The notes below the pieces were generated by a model. That model ran no database searches, was not told the origin of the DNA, and worked only from the letters and a program-made list of their open reading frames with translations. Source: Kineosporia babensis (GTDB lineage Bacteria > Actinomycetota > Actinomycetes > Actinomycetales > Kineosporiaceae). Taken from it: a stretch of 64,000 nt of DNA. The stretch lies in assembly GCF_021129305.1 (NCBI RefSeq), contig NZ_JAJOMB010000006.1:62001-126000 (forward strand), written 5' to 3'. Position numbers and translations under genes: made by a program. Shown here piece after piece: positions 45,107 to 53,572 of this stretch. Numbering within the stretch: position 1 is the stretch's first letter; each line of letters opens with the position of its first letter.

Positions 45107-46461
45107 CCAAGCACCTGGAACCGGAGCAGGGTCTGCCCGACGGTCTGGCCACCCGCATCCAGCTCCTGGCCGAGAAGAAGACCGACGGGAGCCAGTCGTT
45201 CCCGGGTGTGGATCGGGCCATCCGGCGCGAGCGCCGGGTGCGGTTCGCCGGCATAGCCGCGGCCATGGCCGTGGTGGCGGCTGTGGCCACCGGCTCGGTG
45301 CTCGTGGGGGAGGCGGTTCGTGGTCACAACACCCCCGATAACTCGGCTCCGGCCAATACCCCGGACGATCCGCAGCAGCACTATCCGGACAACCCCCAAA
45401 CACCAGAGGACGCAGGGTACCCGGCCAAGGCGTCCGGCTCGCTGTCGGAGGATGCGGCCTGGCTGGAGGAGATGCGAGAGCGTGCGTTCACGACGTCTTC
45501 CGAGTACATCGTGTCGAAAGCTGACGTCTACGTCGTGGCGGCCGGGGATGTCGAGGGCGAACTGCGTTATGCGCTTACGGTCACCAAGATGAAGGAGGCT
45601 TGGGAGCAGAAGTTCTGGATCGGTGAGCAGGGTGCCGCTGTGAAGGACATGGCTTCTGACACGAGGGCCGGGGCCCGGGATTCGGTGCCGGTCGGCCCGT
45701 TCATGACGATCCGGGACGACGTGGTGCTGGTCAGCGCGCCTCAGGAGCGTTCGGCCTCAGTTCTGTCCGCGCGGCGGGTGGAGGCGGACGGCCGGTATGT
45801 GGAGGAGCGCCGGGAACTGCCGGAGGTAGCGCAAGGGGTCTGGGCGGATGCGGTGACCACGGACGAGCTCCGCTACGCGGATACTCGGGCGGGCGACAAC
45901 CGGGAGATGAACGGTGAGGCAGGCACGTCGTTCGAGCCTGACTTCGGGTCGGTGGTGGTTCCGAAGGACACGACCGCGATGGACCAGTCCAACGTGAACC
46001 TGCTGTTCGCGTCCGGGCCCGACGTTCTGGCCGGGTTGGAGGACCAACCGGTCTACGGGGCGGTCGTGCCGACGGATGCCAACCGGCGCGCCCTGGCCGG
46101 CCTGTTGCGTTCGCCGAGCGGGGCGTTCCTGTACGCGATCGCGGAGATCAATCAGTCCGGCCAGGCGGTCAGCTTCAGCCACGCCGCCGGCACGTACCCG
46201 GCCGGCTTGGAACAGGGTGAGGTGATGGCGGCCCTGCGAACGGCCGAGGGCGACCGCTACCGCTATGTGGTGCTTGCCCCGGACAACGCGGTGCAGGTCC
46301 GGGTCGGTGACCAGAGCGCCGAGGTGAAGCACCGGATCGGGATTCTGGAGCTACCGAAGAACGATGACCAGGACGGGGTTCCGTTGCCGGTGCAGGCCCT
46401 GGACCAGGACGGACGCGTGATCGTCGACGTCGTACCGGAGCACGTCGAGGTTCAGAAGTGA
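45103..46461 (+). CDS. Membrane protein coupled to the sigma factor, likely anti-sigma partner
   Basis: A 452-residue protein with a cytoplasmic N-terminus of about 45 residues, one membrane helix (FAGIAAAMAVVAAVATGSVLV, about residues 47-67), a Pro/Asn-rich linker and a large outer domain of about 350 residues. In SigE-family operons the second gene commonly encodes such a single-pass protein. No zinc-binding anti-sigma motif (HxxxCxxC) is visible, so the anti-sigma role is inferred only from coupling and topology. The outer domain, rich in strands, may sense an envelope signal. Confidence 0.75.
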   Translation: MTKHLEPEQGLPDGLATRIQLLAEKKTDGSQSFPGVDRAIRRERRVRFAGIAAAMAVVAAVATGSVLVGEAVRGHNTPDNSAPANTPDDPQQHYPDNPQTPEDAGYPAKASGSLSEDAAWLEEMRERAFTTSSEYIVSKADVYVVAAGDVEGELRYALTVTKMKEAWEQKFWIGEQGAAVKDMASDTRAGARDSVPVGPFMTIRDDVVLVSAPQERSASVLSARRVEADGRYVEERRELPEVAQGVWADAVTTDELRYADTRAGDNREMNGEAGTSFEPDFGSVVVPKDTTAMDQSNVNLLFASGPDVLAGLEDQPVYGAVVPTDANRRALAGLLRSPSGAFLYAIAEINQSGQAVSFSHAAGTYPAGLEQGEVMAALRTAEGDRYRYVVLAPDNAVQVRVGDQSAEVKHRIGILELPKNDDQDGVPLPVQALDQDGRVIVDVVPEHVEVQK

Positions 46462-46462
46462 G

Positions 46463-46891
46463 TCAGTCCTTGGGTTCCAGGACGAACACCGGGATCTGCC
46501 GTTCGGTGTTGGTCTGGTACTCGCCGTAGCGGGGGAAGGTCCGGACGGCCAGGTCCCACCACGGCTGCTTGTCCTCGCCGAGCACCTCGCGGGCCTGGTA
46601 CGTCCGGGTCACGGTGCCGTCCTGAAGCTGCACTTCGGGATGGGCCCTGATGTTGTAGTACCAGCCCGGGTTGCGGTCCGAGCCGTCGTTCGAGGCCACC
46701 ACCACGTAGATGTCGTCCTGCTGCACCCGAATCACGAGCTGGTAGCGGAGTTTGCCGGTCTTCGCGCCATGCACGGTGAGCAGGACGGAGGGGGCCGGGC
46801 CGGTGAGCATCTCGGTGGTGCCGCTGGCCAGGACCTGCTCGGTCTGCCGGCGCACGTGAGGTTCGGGGCTGAACTCAACTGTTTCGCTCAT
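46463..46891 (-). CDS. F420-type deazaflavin nitroreductase (DDN family)
   Basis: A 142-residue split-barrel protein. GKLRYQLVIRVQQDDIYVVV followed by ASNDGSDRNPGWYYNIRAHP is the signature of the deazaflavin-dependent nitroreductase family (Mycobacterium Ddn and relatives), which bind F420H2 and reduce quinones or nitro compounds. I chose ATG 46891 (MSETVEF), where the fold begins; a longer reading would add a basic, Cys-rich stretch unlike the family. It is convergent with the sigma operon, one base apart from its stop. Confidence 0.88.
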   Translation of the reverse strand: MSETVEFSPEPHVRRQTEQVLASGTTEMLTGPAPSVLLTVHGAKTGKLRYQLVIRVQQDDIYVVVASNDGSDRNPGWYYNIRAHPEVQLQDGTVTRTYQAREVLGEDKQPWWDLAVRTFPRYGEYQTNTERQIPVFVLEPKD

Positions 46892-47026
46892 GATGGCCTG
46901 AAGCGTCGTTCGGCCCCGGAATAGTCCTGCGCGAGAGAGAATGCTGAGAAGGAACGGCCGCAGCGAACACCCGTTCCCAGAGCACAGAGAACGAACACAG
47001 GGTTGTCGAGCACAGGGGTTCAACTC

Positions 47027-47926
47027 ATGTCTGTCTCCCGCAACGTCCGCCTTTTCGCCGGTGCGGCGACCACAACGTCCCTAGTTGTTGCTGGTGTGGT
47101 TGGAATCGCCGGTAACGCCCAGGCTCAGGAGACCGAGGCGGTGGTGAGCCTGACCAACGACCTGAAGTACCAGGCTGTGCCCGGGCAGGTGAACAACCTG
47201 ACCGTGACCAGGCGTTTCGTCGAGGGGCCACCGGACGACGGCAGTGCCTACGGCCAGGCGACGTACCAGTACCGGCTCGATGACGTGGTGCCGATCGACG
47301 CCACCACCGACGCTGCTGCCGCCGAGCGGTGCATCTATCCGACCGCGTCCGACCGGACGGTGGTGGAGTGCACCTGGACGGTGGACTACGGGCAGGACCC
47401 GGGCACGATCAGCAATTTCCGGCTGGGCGACAAGAACGACAAGGTCAGGTTCAACGACCAGGCCGGGGACCACTACGAGAACGACCTGTTCCACCTCGGC
47501 GCGGGCAACGACAGCTACGACGGCACGCTGGGCAAGGTCGACGGCAGTTCGATCTTCGGCGGTGAAGGCGACGACTCGATCACCACCGGGGAGCAGATCG
47601 GCGATGTGGCCTCGATCAGCGGCGGCAACGGCAACGACACCATCCGTACCTACGGCGAGTGGAACGGCGCGCACGGCGACGCCGGCAACGACAAGCTGTA
47701 CGGCGGGGTGGGGCGGCAGGACTTCTTCGGTGGCCCGGGTAACGACCTGATCTACGGGGGTAAGGGAGCCGACGTCCTTCGCGGCGAGCAGGGGAACGAC
47801 ACGCTGTACGGCAACAGCGGCGCCGACACGATCTACGGCAACAGCGGTAACGACAAGATCTACGGCGGTCCGGGGACGGACACCGTTTCGGGTGGTCCGG
47901 GGAAGGACTTCATCAAGATGGATTAG
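47027..47926 (+). CDS. Secreted RTX-type calcium-binding repeat protein
   Basis: A 299-residue protein with a Sec signal peptide (FAGAATTTSLVVAGVVGIAG, cleavage near NAQAQE) and about nine RTX-like nonapeptides in the C-terminal half, such as GGEGDDSIT, GGNGNDTIR, GDAGNDKLY, GGPGNDLIY and GGKGADVLR. These form a calcium-filled parallel beta-roll. Between signal and repeats is a domain of about 140 residues I do not recognise (VVSLTNDLKYQAVPGQVNNL onward). In Gram-negatives RTX proteins use type I secretion; here a normal signal peptide is present instead. AGGGG precedes the ATG. Confidence 0.85.
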   Translation: MSVSRNVRLFAGAATTTSLVVAGVVGIAGNAQAQETEAVVSLTNDLKYQAVPGQVNNLTVTRRFVEGPPDDGSAYGQATYQYRLDDVVPIDATTDAAAAERCIYPTASDRTVVECTWTVDYGQDPGTISNFRLGDKNDKVRFNDQAGDHYENDLFHLGAGNDSYDGTLGKVDGSSIFGGEGDDSITTGEQIGDVASISGGNGNDTIRTYGEWNGAHGDAGNDKLYGGVGRQDFFGGPGNDLIYGGKGADVLRGEQGNDTLYGNSGADTIYGNSGNDKIYGGPGTDTVSGGPGKDFIKMD

Positions 47927-48411
47927 AAGCCGCGAAGGTGCACCATGGGTCCGCCGGTGAGGTAGTTGTTCAGGGTGGCGCCGGTGGTGGGGACGAACTC
48001 CGTGGGGAGCTGATCCACGGGGGTCCAGATCAGGCGGTCGTGTTTGTGCGGCTCGGTGTTCACGGCTTCGCCGCGCCAGCGGCGGGTGGCGAAGACGACG
48101 GTCAGGTAGCCGTTGGGGGATTCGATTCCCCAGGCGCCGTGGATGATTCCGCTCACCTGTAGGTCGGATTCGTCGACCTCGAGGCCGGTCTCCTCTCGGA
48201 GTTCCCGTACGGCCGCGGCGGTGATGGACTCTCCCTTGTCAGCCTTGCCGGAGGGGAGATCCCACAGCAGGGGAGCGAATTTGGCTCCTGGCGCCCGCCG
48301 CAGCAGAAGCACGCTGTCGGTGTTCTTGTCCGGGCTCTGGTCGTGGACGATGACGGCAGCGACGAGCAGCGTGTGGGAGTCGATCGCTGCGGGCAGAGCG
48401 GTGTTGGTCAT
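47923..48411 (-). CDS. NUDIX hydrolase
   Basis: A protein of about 162 residues with a complete NUDIX box, GKADKGESITAAAVRELREE followed by TGLEV, matching GX5EX7REUXEEXGU. Substrates of the family are nucleoside diphosphates linked to other groups; here unknown. The ATG at 48411 is supported by a TACGAT box seven bases upstream (leaderless). It overlaps the end of the RTX gene by 4 bp (convergent). Confidence 0.9.
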   Translation of the reverse strand: MTNTALPAAIDSHTLLVAAVIVHDQSPDKNTDSVLLLRRAPGAKFAPLLWDLPSGKADKGESITAAAVRELREETGLEVDESDLQVSGIIHGAWGIESPNGYLTVVFATRRWRGEAVNTEPHKHDRLIWTPVDQLPTEFVPTTGATLNNYLTGGPMVHLRGF

Positions 48412-48418
48412 GGCCGGG

Positions 48419-48424
48419 ATCGTA
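48419..48424 (-). promoter_or_regulatory. -10 box for leaderless NUDIX gene
   Basis: Minus-strand TACGAT, seven bases, then the ATG at 48411. Confidence 0.5.
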
Positions 48425-48471
48425 CTGAGCAGCGAGCGGGGTATCCATGGCTGTATCAACGGGGCACCTGA

Positions 48472-48505
48472 AAAGGGCGGTGGGCATGGATGCCCACCGC
48501 CCTTT
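48472..48505 (-). terminator. Intrinsic terminator after DoxX gene
   Basis: A perfect 15-bp stem, AAAGGGCGGTGGGCA and its complement, with a 4-base loop and a short T run on the minus strand, eleven bases past the DoxX stop. Confidence 0.88.
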
Positions 48506-48516
48506 GCGTCGAAATC

Positions 48517-49107
48517 TCAGCGCAGCCAGGCGAACCGCTGAACGATCGGCAGGCTGTTCCAAATGCGGCCCAGACCCCAGGTGTTTCCGGCGTAGGTCAG
48601 CGCACAGAGGATCAGGACCAGGGCGTACGCGATGTGGTAATCCATGAACGGGTTGGTCGATCCGGTCAGTTCTCCGGCGCTGTTGTACTGCGCCATCGGC
48701 CATTCCGCGGCCCACATCAGCAGCATCATCACGGTGCCGCTGATCGCCGAGATCCGCAGCGCCACACCGGCGAGCACGGCGACGCCGATCGCGCCCAGGC
48801 CCAGCATGAACAGGACGTTGGCCCAGGCGGCGCCGGCGATGTCCTGGAACAGCGACTCGAACGGGCCGACCGAGACGTGTGACAGGAAGCCCTTGGTCGG
48901 GGATCCGCCGTTGACCCAGGCTTTCTCGCTGGAGGTGGAGTAGTTCAGGCCGAACAGCTTGTCCAGGAAGGCCCACAAGAAAATGAATCCGACGGCGATC
49001 CTGGTCACCGCCAGGACCTTGGCCGCTGCGGTGGTCATCACGGTGCCGTGCTCGGCCGGTGACTGCTGGGCGTCCTGCGCTCGTGGGGATGGAGAATGGA
49101 GAGCCAT
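48517..49107 (-). CDS. DoxX-family membrane protein
   Basis: A 196-residue membrane protein with four helices (about residues 28-47, 85-115, 118-140 and 155-180). AVTRIAVGFIFLWAFLDKLFGL at the first helix is typical of DoxX/MauE-related proteins, which take part in quinone- or thiol-linked redox at the membrane. GAGGAG lies ahead of the ATG at 49107; a longer start would lack this. Neighbouring SHOCT and universal stress genes suggest a stress or low-oxygen setting. Confidence 0.85.
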   Translation of the reverse strand: MALHSPSPRAQDAQQSPAEHGTVMTTAAAKVLAVTRIAVGFIFLWAFLDKLFGLNYSTSSEKAWVNGGSPTKGFLSHVSVGPFESLFQDIAGAAWANVLFMLGLGAIGVAVLAGVALRISAISGTVMMLLMWAAEWPMAQYNSAGELTGSTNPFMDYHIAYALVLILCALTYAGNTWGLGRIWNSLPIVQRFAWLR

Positions 49108-49210
49108 GGTGTCTCCTCGATGAGAATGTCTCCTGATGGCTCCTACGGTTTCACCGGGTGCTGCGCGGCGCACCGGCCGGAGAGCATGTCAAATCGGGCA
49201 AAAGGTCACT

Positions 49211-49513
49211 TCAGGGGAGTGGGGGCGGACCGGGGTGGCGGACGGCCTCGCGCAGGGCGGCCGCGGTCATCGCCTGCTGGTACTGCCCGCGGGTGATCTC
49301 AGCGGACAGGAGTTGCTGGGTAAGAACGCCTTCCAGGGATTGTGGCCGGGCCTTGGGGTTGTCGGGTGGCGGGCTGATCCGGCGCCCGCGTCGTTCCCGG
49401 AGGTCGTGATGGACGTGCCGGGCGTCCGCCCAGGTTGCCCAGGCGACGATCAGGCCTGCGGCGAGGAGGACTGCGAACGCGATCATTTCGGCCCCATGGG
49501 CTTCATGGTCCAC
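49211..49513 (-). CDS. Small membrane protein with SHOCT domain
   Basis: A 100-residue protein with one N-terminal membrane helix (IAFAVLLAAGLIVAWATWA) and a C-terminal SHOCT-type short helical domain (LEGVLTQQLLSAEITRGQYQ). SHOCT domains occur at protein ends and seem to mediate oligomerisation. Starts at GTG 49513 or ATG 49486 are both possible; the shorter places the helix at the very N-terminus, as usual. It sits 103 bp upstream of DoxX on the same strand. Confidence 0.75.
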   Translation of the reverse strand: MDHEAHGAEMIAFAVLLAAGLIVAWATWADARHVHHDLRERRGRRISPPPDNPKARPQSLEGVLTQQLLSAEITRGQYQQAMTAAALREAVRHPGPPPLP

Positions 49514-49613
49514 CTTGGCTGCGGCTGATCGGCAGGGGCTAAGGCCCTTCGGCTGCGGCCGTCGAATTCGTCGAGACCATAGGTCATTTGGTCACTTTGA
49601 CGTTCCCGGCCGG

Positions 49614-49633
49614 TTGGGGACCTTGGTCCCTGT
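49614..49633 (+). promoter_or_regulatory. DosR/DevR-like dormancy box
   Basis: TTGGGGACCTTGGTCCCTGT matches the mycobacterial DosR consensus TTSGGGACTWWAGTCCCSAA at about 15 of 20 positions, including both GGGAC/GTCCC cores. It lies 94 bp upstream of the universal stress protein, a classic DosR target. Confidence 0.65.
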
Positions 49634-49726
49634 GGCGCAGCTGTGGCCGGGCGGAATCTTGAGGTGTCCGTCCCGCCGCACGCGGACGTGCCGCGGGCAC
49701 GATGATCCCTCCTGGAGGAGAGAGAC

Positions 49727-50173
49727 ATGTACGAGCGTGTGCTGGTTGCGGTCGACGGTTCGGAGTGCGGCGATCACGCCTTCGGGGTGGCCCGGTCACT
49801 GGTCAGCCGTGATCTGGGTTCCGAGCTGACCGTGGTGCACGTTGCCCAGTTGGTCACGGGCCGGGCCGGCACCACCCGGCGGGCCGCCCAGGACGAGGAA
49901 CTGGTGGAGCGGCTGCAGCAGAGCGTGGCCAAACTGCTGGCCGAGGGCGTGAAGACCCAGCTGATGACGCCCACGACGTACCAGGACGGGCCGGCGTTCG
50001 CCATCGCCGAGGTCGCCGACCAGGTGGACGCCGACGTCATTCTGATCGGCAGCCGGGGTGAGTCCTCCGGGGCGCAGGCGGTGCTCGGTGAGGTTCCGGT
50101 GCAGTTGCTGCAGAGCGCCTATCGTCCGGTGATGGTGATCCCGATGCCGCGGCAGCTGGTCGGGCTGGACTGA
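49727..50173 (+). CDS. Universal stress protein (UspA family)
   Basis: A 148-residue single-domain Usp. The N-terminal strand ERVLVAVDGSECGDHAF and the ATP-loop pattern G-2X-G-9X-G appear as GSRGESSGAQAVLGE, though the residue after the last Gly is Glu rather than Ser/Thr. Usp proteins are induced under hypoxia or stationary phase in actinobacteria. GGAGGAGAG precedes the ATG. The DosR-like box upstream suggests redox or oxygen control. Confidence 0.92.
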   Translation: MYERVLVAVDGSECGDHAFGVARSLVSRDLGSELTVVHVAQLVTGRAGTTRRAAQDEELVERLQQSVAKLLAEGVKTQLMTPTTYQDGPAFAIAEVADQVDADVILIGSRGESSGAQAVLGEVPVQLLQSAYRPVMVIPMPRQLVGLD

Positions 50174-50248
50174 CAGCCCGGGCCCGAGGCTGGGGTGCAG
50201 GGCGCGCCGGGCATACTGGCGCAGGTCCCCTCCTGCGATAGGCCGCCC

Positions 50249-51319
50249 GTGAGTAACCCGCTGAGCATTCGTTTCCTGCCGTTCGATCGCACCGCGGTGC
50301 CTGAGCAGGCCGTGCGGCTGGTGCCGGAGTCGGTGCTGGCCGGCTGGCGCGACATCGACCGCTCGGCGGCGAACCCGCGTCTGGTGGTCGCCTCGTCCGT
50401 CTCTTCGGCCGGATCCGGATCGGGCGACTGGGTGGCGGTGGCGTTGGTCTCGGCCCGCCCGCACACCTCCTACCTGAAAATTGTGGACGTGGTGGGCACC
50501 GAAGCGGCCAGGGCGGCGGTGGTGGAGGCGGTCGTGCAGGACGCCCAGCAGGCCGGGCTGGCCCAGGTGAAGTGGGAAGGCGGCATTGGGCCGGGCTTCA
50601 CTCCGCTGAACCCGCCGCTGGTGTCCGGCCCGGGCACCGACAGCCCGGCGAGCGGTTCGGTGCGCTGGCTGACGCCGGAGGTCACGCTCTCCACAGTGCC
50701 CTACTACGGTCAGACCACCCACTACACCTGCGGGGCGGTGACCGCCCTGTCCGTGCTGGCGGTGCTGTCCGGGCCGGACCGGCGGGGACTGGATGCCGAG
50801 CGGGAGATGGCCTTCTGGAAGGAAGCGACCAACCATCCGGCCGTCGAACCGGTCGGCCTGGGAGTGGCGCTGGCCCGTCGGCGGCCCGATCTGGACGTCA
50901 CCATCGCGCTGGACTTCGAGGAACCGGTCGTCCTGGAGCATCTGGACGGTGCGGAGCGGGACTGGCGGGCCGATCTGCAGCGGGCTTCTCGCCGGGAGGC
51001 CGCTGAGCTGGGTGTGCCGATCCGCTCCGAGCGGCTCGCCATCGCCGAGGTGGCCGATGCGCTGGCGGCCGGAACCGGAGTGCTGCTGCTGATTTCGCTG
51101 GACCTGATGCGGGGCTTCGCCGTGCCGCACTGGGTGCGGTGCTGCGGGCTGGCCGGCCCCACGGTCGTGATCGACGATCCGGCGGTCGATCCGGCGAAGG
51201 GCGAGAGTTGGGTGGACGGCCATCTCCTGCCGATCACGTTCGACGAGCTCGACGCGATGGCCGCCTACAGCCTGGACGGCTACCGCGGAGCAGTGCTGCT
51301 GAGCGCTCCGGCCGCGTAG
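50249..51319 (+). CDS. Peptidase C39-like cysteine peptidase domain protein
   Basis: A protein of about 356 residues. The C-terminal half resembles peptidase C39-like (DUF3335-type) domains: STVPYYGQTTHYTCGAVTAL gives Gln and the catalytic Cys, and FAVPHWVRCCGL with VVIDDPAVD gives His and Asp. The first 130 residues form a separate domain with strands resembling an acetyltransferase-like fold. No signal peptide is evident. GTG at 50249 is the likely start; an earlier GTG at 50195 lacks support. A CATACT at 50212-50217 could be its -10 box. Substrate unknown. Confidence 0.75.
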   Translation: MSNPLSIRFLPFDRTAVPEQAVRLVPESVLAGWRDIDRSAANPRLVVASSVSSAGSGSGDWVAVALVSARPHTSYLKIVDVVGTEAARAAVVEAVVQDAQQAGLAQVKWEGGIGPGFTPLNPPLVSGPGTDSPASGSVRWLTPEVTLSTVPYYGQTTHYTCGAVTALSVLAVLSGPDRRGLDAEREMAFWKEATNHPAVEPVGLGVALARRRPDLDVTIALDFEEPVVLEHLDGAERDWRADLQRASRREAAELGVPIRSERLAIAEVADALAAGTGVLLLISLDLMRGFAVPHWVRCCGLAGPTVVIDDPAVDPAKGESWVDGHLLPITFDELDAMAAYSLDGYRGAVLLSAPAA

Positions 51320-51340
51320 GTGCCGTCGGGGCTGCGGTGG

Positions 51341-51346
51341 CAGGAT
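51341..51346 (+). promoter_or_regulatory. -10-like box before nitrilase gene
   Basis: CAGGAT, seven bases, then the ATG at 51354. Weak first base; the spacing fits a leaderless start. Confidence 0.3.
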
Positions 51347-51353
51347 ACGGAAA

Positions 51354-52094
51354 ATGATCTTGAGCGAGCTGACCGTGGCAGTGGTCCAGGCGGTGCCGGT
51401 CGACGGTGATCTGGAAGCGAACCTGCGCGGCACTGAGAGCCTGGTCGAGCAATTGGTGACCTCGGCTGCGGGCGCCGATCTGATTGTTTTCCCCGAGCTG
51501 TCTCTCACCGGGTACGACCTGAGCCTGCTGGCGGACGAACGGAACTGGTTCACCCCCGGGGACGAGCGCCTGAACGCCGTTCGCAAGATCGCGGCCGAGC
51601 ACGGCACGACCGTCGTGGTGGGCGCCCCGGTCCGGGTCGGTGAGCACCAGCACATCGCCTCGATGGTGCTGACCGGTGATGCTCCGGACGTGGTGGCGGC
51701 CAAGACACATCTGCACGGGGCGGAGAACGACCTGGTCGAGCCGGGGACCGGTCCGGTGGTGATATCGGTCGCGGGCTGGAATGTGGGTTTAGCAGTCTGT
51801 TACGACACGGCCTTCCCAGCTCACGCACAGCAGGCCAAGGAGCGCGGTGCGCAAGCTTACGTGGCCTCGGTCCTGTTCACGCAGGGCGAGGAGCGGCGCC
51901 TGGACGTGAGGATGGCGGCCCGGGCGGTGGATCACGGGATGTTCTCGGTCACCGCCAATCTTGGTGGGTATCCGCTGGGTCAGCGCTCGGCCGGTGGTTC
52001 GGGGGCCTGTGCACCGGACGGGACGGTGCTGGCGGTGGCCGCGGGCCGGGACCAGGAGGTGGTGACGGTCCGGCTGGACCCGGCTCTGCTCTGA
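51354..52094 (+). CDS. Carbon-nitrogen hydrolase (nitrilase superfamily)
   Basis: A 246-residue amidase. The Glu-Lys-Cys triad is visible: Glu in IVFPELSLTGYD, Lys in VVAAKTHLHG and Cys in LAVCYDTAFP. The substrate class (amide, omega-amide or carbamoyl) is not clear; the short length fits small-amide hydrolases. It follows the C39-like gene by 34 bp. Confidence 0.9.
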   Translation: MILSELTVAVVQAVPVDGDLEANLRGTESLVEQLVTSAAGADLIVFPELSLTGYDLSLLADERNWFTPGDERLNAVRKIAAEHGTTVVVGAPVRVGEHQHIASMVLTGDAPDVVAAKTHLHGAENDLVEPGTGPVVISVAGWNVGLAVCYDTAFPAHAQQAKERGAQAYVASVLFTQGEERRLDVRMAARAVDHGMFSVTANLGGYPLGQRSAGGSGACAPDGTVLAVAAGRDQEVVTVRLDPALL

Positions 52095-52146
52095 GTCATC
52101 GGCCTGAGCCATTCGCAGGTGTCAGGACCAAGGGCCCGGGACCTGG

Positions 52147-52152
52147 CAAGAT
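52147..52152 (+). promoter_or_regulatory. -10-like box before tdk
   Basis: CAAGAT, six bases, then the GTG at 52159; no ribosome site is present. Confidence 0.35.
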
Positions 52153-52158
52153 ACCCCG

Positions 52159-52797
52159 GTGTCCGAACTCGTGTTCTTCTCCGGGACGATGGACTGCGGC
52201 AAGTCGACCGTGGCCCTTCAGACCGATCACAACCATCGCATCCGGGGCCGTAAAGGCCTGCTGTTCAGCCGGTTCGACCGGTCCGGGGAGGCGGTGATCT
52301 CCAGCCGGATCGGGTTGTCCCGGACCGCCAACGAGGTGCACGACGACACGGATCTGCACGCCCTGGTCACCGAGCGCATCGCCGCCGGCCACCCGGTCGA
52401 CTACCTGGTCTGTGACGAGGTGCACTTCTACACCCCCGAGCATGTTGAGCAGCTGGCCCTGCTGGTGGACGACCACGGCGTGGACGTGTTCGCGTTCGGG
52501 CTGCTGTCGGACTTCCGGACCAAGCTGTTCCCGGCCTCGGCCCGGTTCATCGAGCTGGCCGACCGGATCGTGGGCTCCCAGGCCGAGGCGCTGTGCTGGT
52601 GCGGGGCCCGGGCCACGCACAACGCCCGCACGGTGGACGGCGTGATGGTGGTGGCCGGGCAGCAGGTGGTCGTGGGCGACGTGGCCGGGGGCGCGGTGGC
52701 GGCGGTGGCCTACGAGGTGCTGTGCCGGCGGCATCACATGCGCCGCCAGACCGCCAAGACCGCGCTGGATCTGCGGGGCGCCCAGCAGCCGGTCTGA
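52159..52797 (+). CDS. tdk: Thymidine kinase
   Basis: A 212-residue type II thymidine kinase. P-loop FFSGTMDCGKST lies near residues 6-17, DEVHFYTPEHV carries the catalytic Glu, and a zinc site is formed by CWCG and CRRHH. It phosphorylates thymidine with ATP in the salvage pathway. Length and order match the family. The start is a GTG with a -10-like box six bases ahead and no ribosome site. Confidence 0.93.
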   Translation: MSELVFFSGTMDCGKSTVALQTDHNHRIRGRKGLLFSRFDRSGEAVISSRIGLSRTANEVHDDTDLHALVTERIAAGHPVDYLVCDEVHFYTPEHVEQLALLVDDHGVDVFAFGLLSDFRTKLFPASARFIELADRIVGSQAEALCWCGARATHNARTVDGVMVVAGQQVVVGDVAGGAVAAVAYEVLCRRHHMRRQTAKTALDLRGAQQPV

Positions 52798-52932
52798 AAG
52801 CAGCTCCTGATCAAGGGGAGTGCTCCGTCCGCTTCGAGACAAGCAGCGGGGCAAGGGCTTTCGATCCACCGGACAAGTGCGGAACCAGGGCCTTCGAGTT
52901 GCCGAAAAGCGAAATGCCCGTTTGGGTATGAA

Positions 52933-52953
52933 CCGGGCGTTCGATACGCCCGG
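52933..52953. repeat. Inverted repeat between tdk and lipoprotein gene
   Basis: CCGGGCGT-TCGAT-ACGCCCGG, perfect 8-5-8. It lies 136 bp after tdk and 35 bp before the lipoprotein start, so it could be a terminator for the first or an operator for the second. Confidence 0.5.
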
Positions 52954-52987
52954 CGGGTTTCGTGACAGCTTGTGGGAGGACGACGTG

Positions 52988-53497
52988 ATGTTCCGGGCGA
53001 GGCACTCCGTGCTGAAGGCTGCGGTGGCGATTCCGGTAGCAGCCCTGTTGCTGGCCGGGTGCGGCGACGGCGGTGACGACGAGCCCGCCGATCAGGCCAG
53101 TCCCAGCGCCACCCAGGAAGCCACGGCAACCCCCGAGTCCACTCCCTCGGAAGAAAGCAGCCCGGCCGCGGTGGACACCTCCGCCGCCCTGGACGAGCTG
53201 AACGCCCAACTCGAGCAGGCGGCCGAGCAGGCCGGCCCGGAGGGCTTCGGCGCGATCACCTGTGAGTCGGTCAAGGGCGGCGTGATGGGCGTGACCGGCG
53301 GCGCGGCCGACGAGGCGGCGGTCGCCGAGGGCCTGGGCCAGGTGCTGGAGAGCGTTCTCAAGGGCGCCCAGCGCAGCAGTGACAGCATCAAGGACGCCGA
53401 CCTGGACTCCACGATGGAAGAGCAGTGCCCGGACGTGCGGGCGGACGCTCTGAAGGCAGCCGGCGCCGAGAGCATGGAAGACCTGCTGTCGAAGTAA
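52988..53497 (+). CDS. Putative lipoprotein
   Basis: A 169-residue lipoprotein. The signal peptide ends in LLLAGCGD (lipobox LAGC, Cys near residue 25). A Ser/Thr/Glu/Pro-rich linker of about 45 residues follows, then a helical domain with two cysteines (AITCESVKGG and EEQCPDVR) likely forming a disulfide. I recognise no family. An AGGA site precedes the ATG at 52988. Confidence 0.8.
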   Translation: MFRARHSVLKAAVAIPVAALLLAGCGDGGDDEPADQASPSATQEATATPESTPSEESSPAAVDTSAALDELNAQLEQAAEQAGPEGFGAITCESVKGGVMGVTGGAADEAAVAEGLGQVLESVLKGAQRSSDSIKDADLDSTMEEQCPDVRADALKAAGAESMEDLLSK

Positions 53498-53572
53498 CTC
53501 TGCCTGCCGAAGTATCTCTGCACAAGCATTTCAGCATGCCCGCGAGTCCGTGAGCGATCCGGAGGTGGCACG

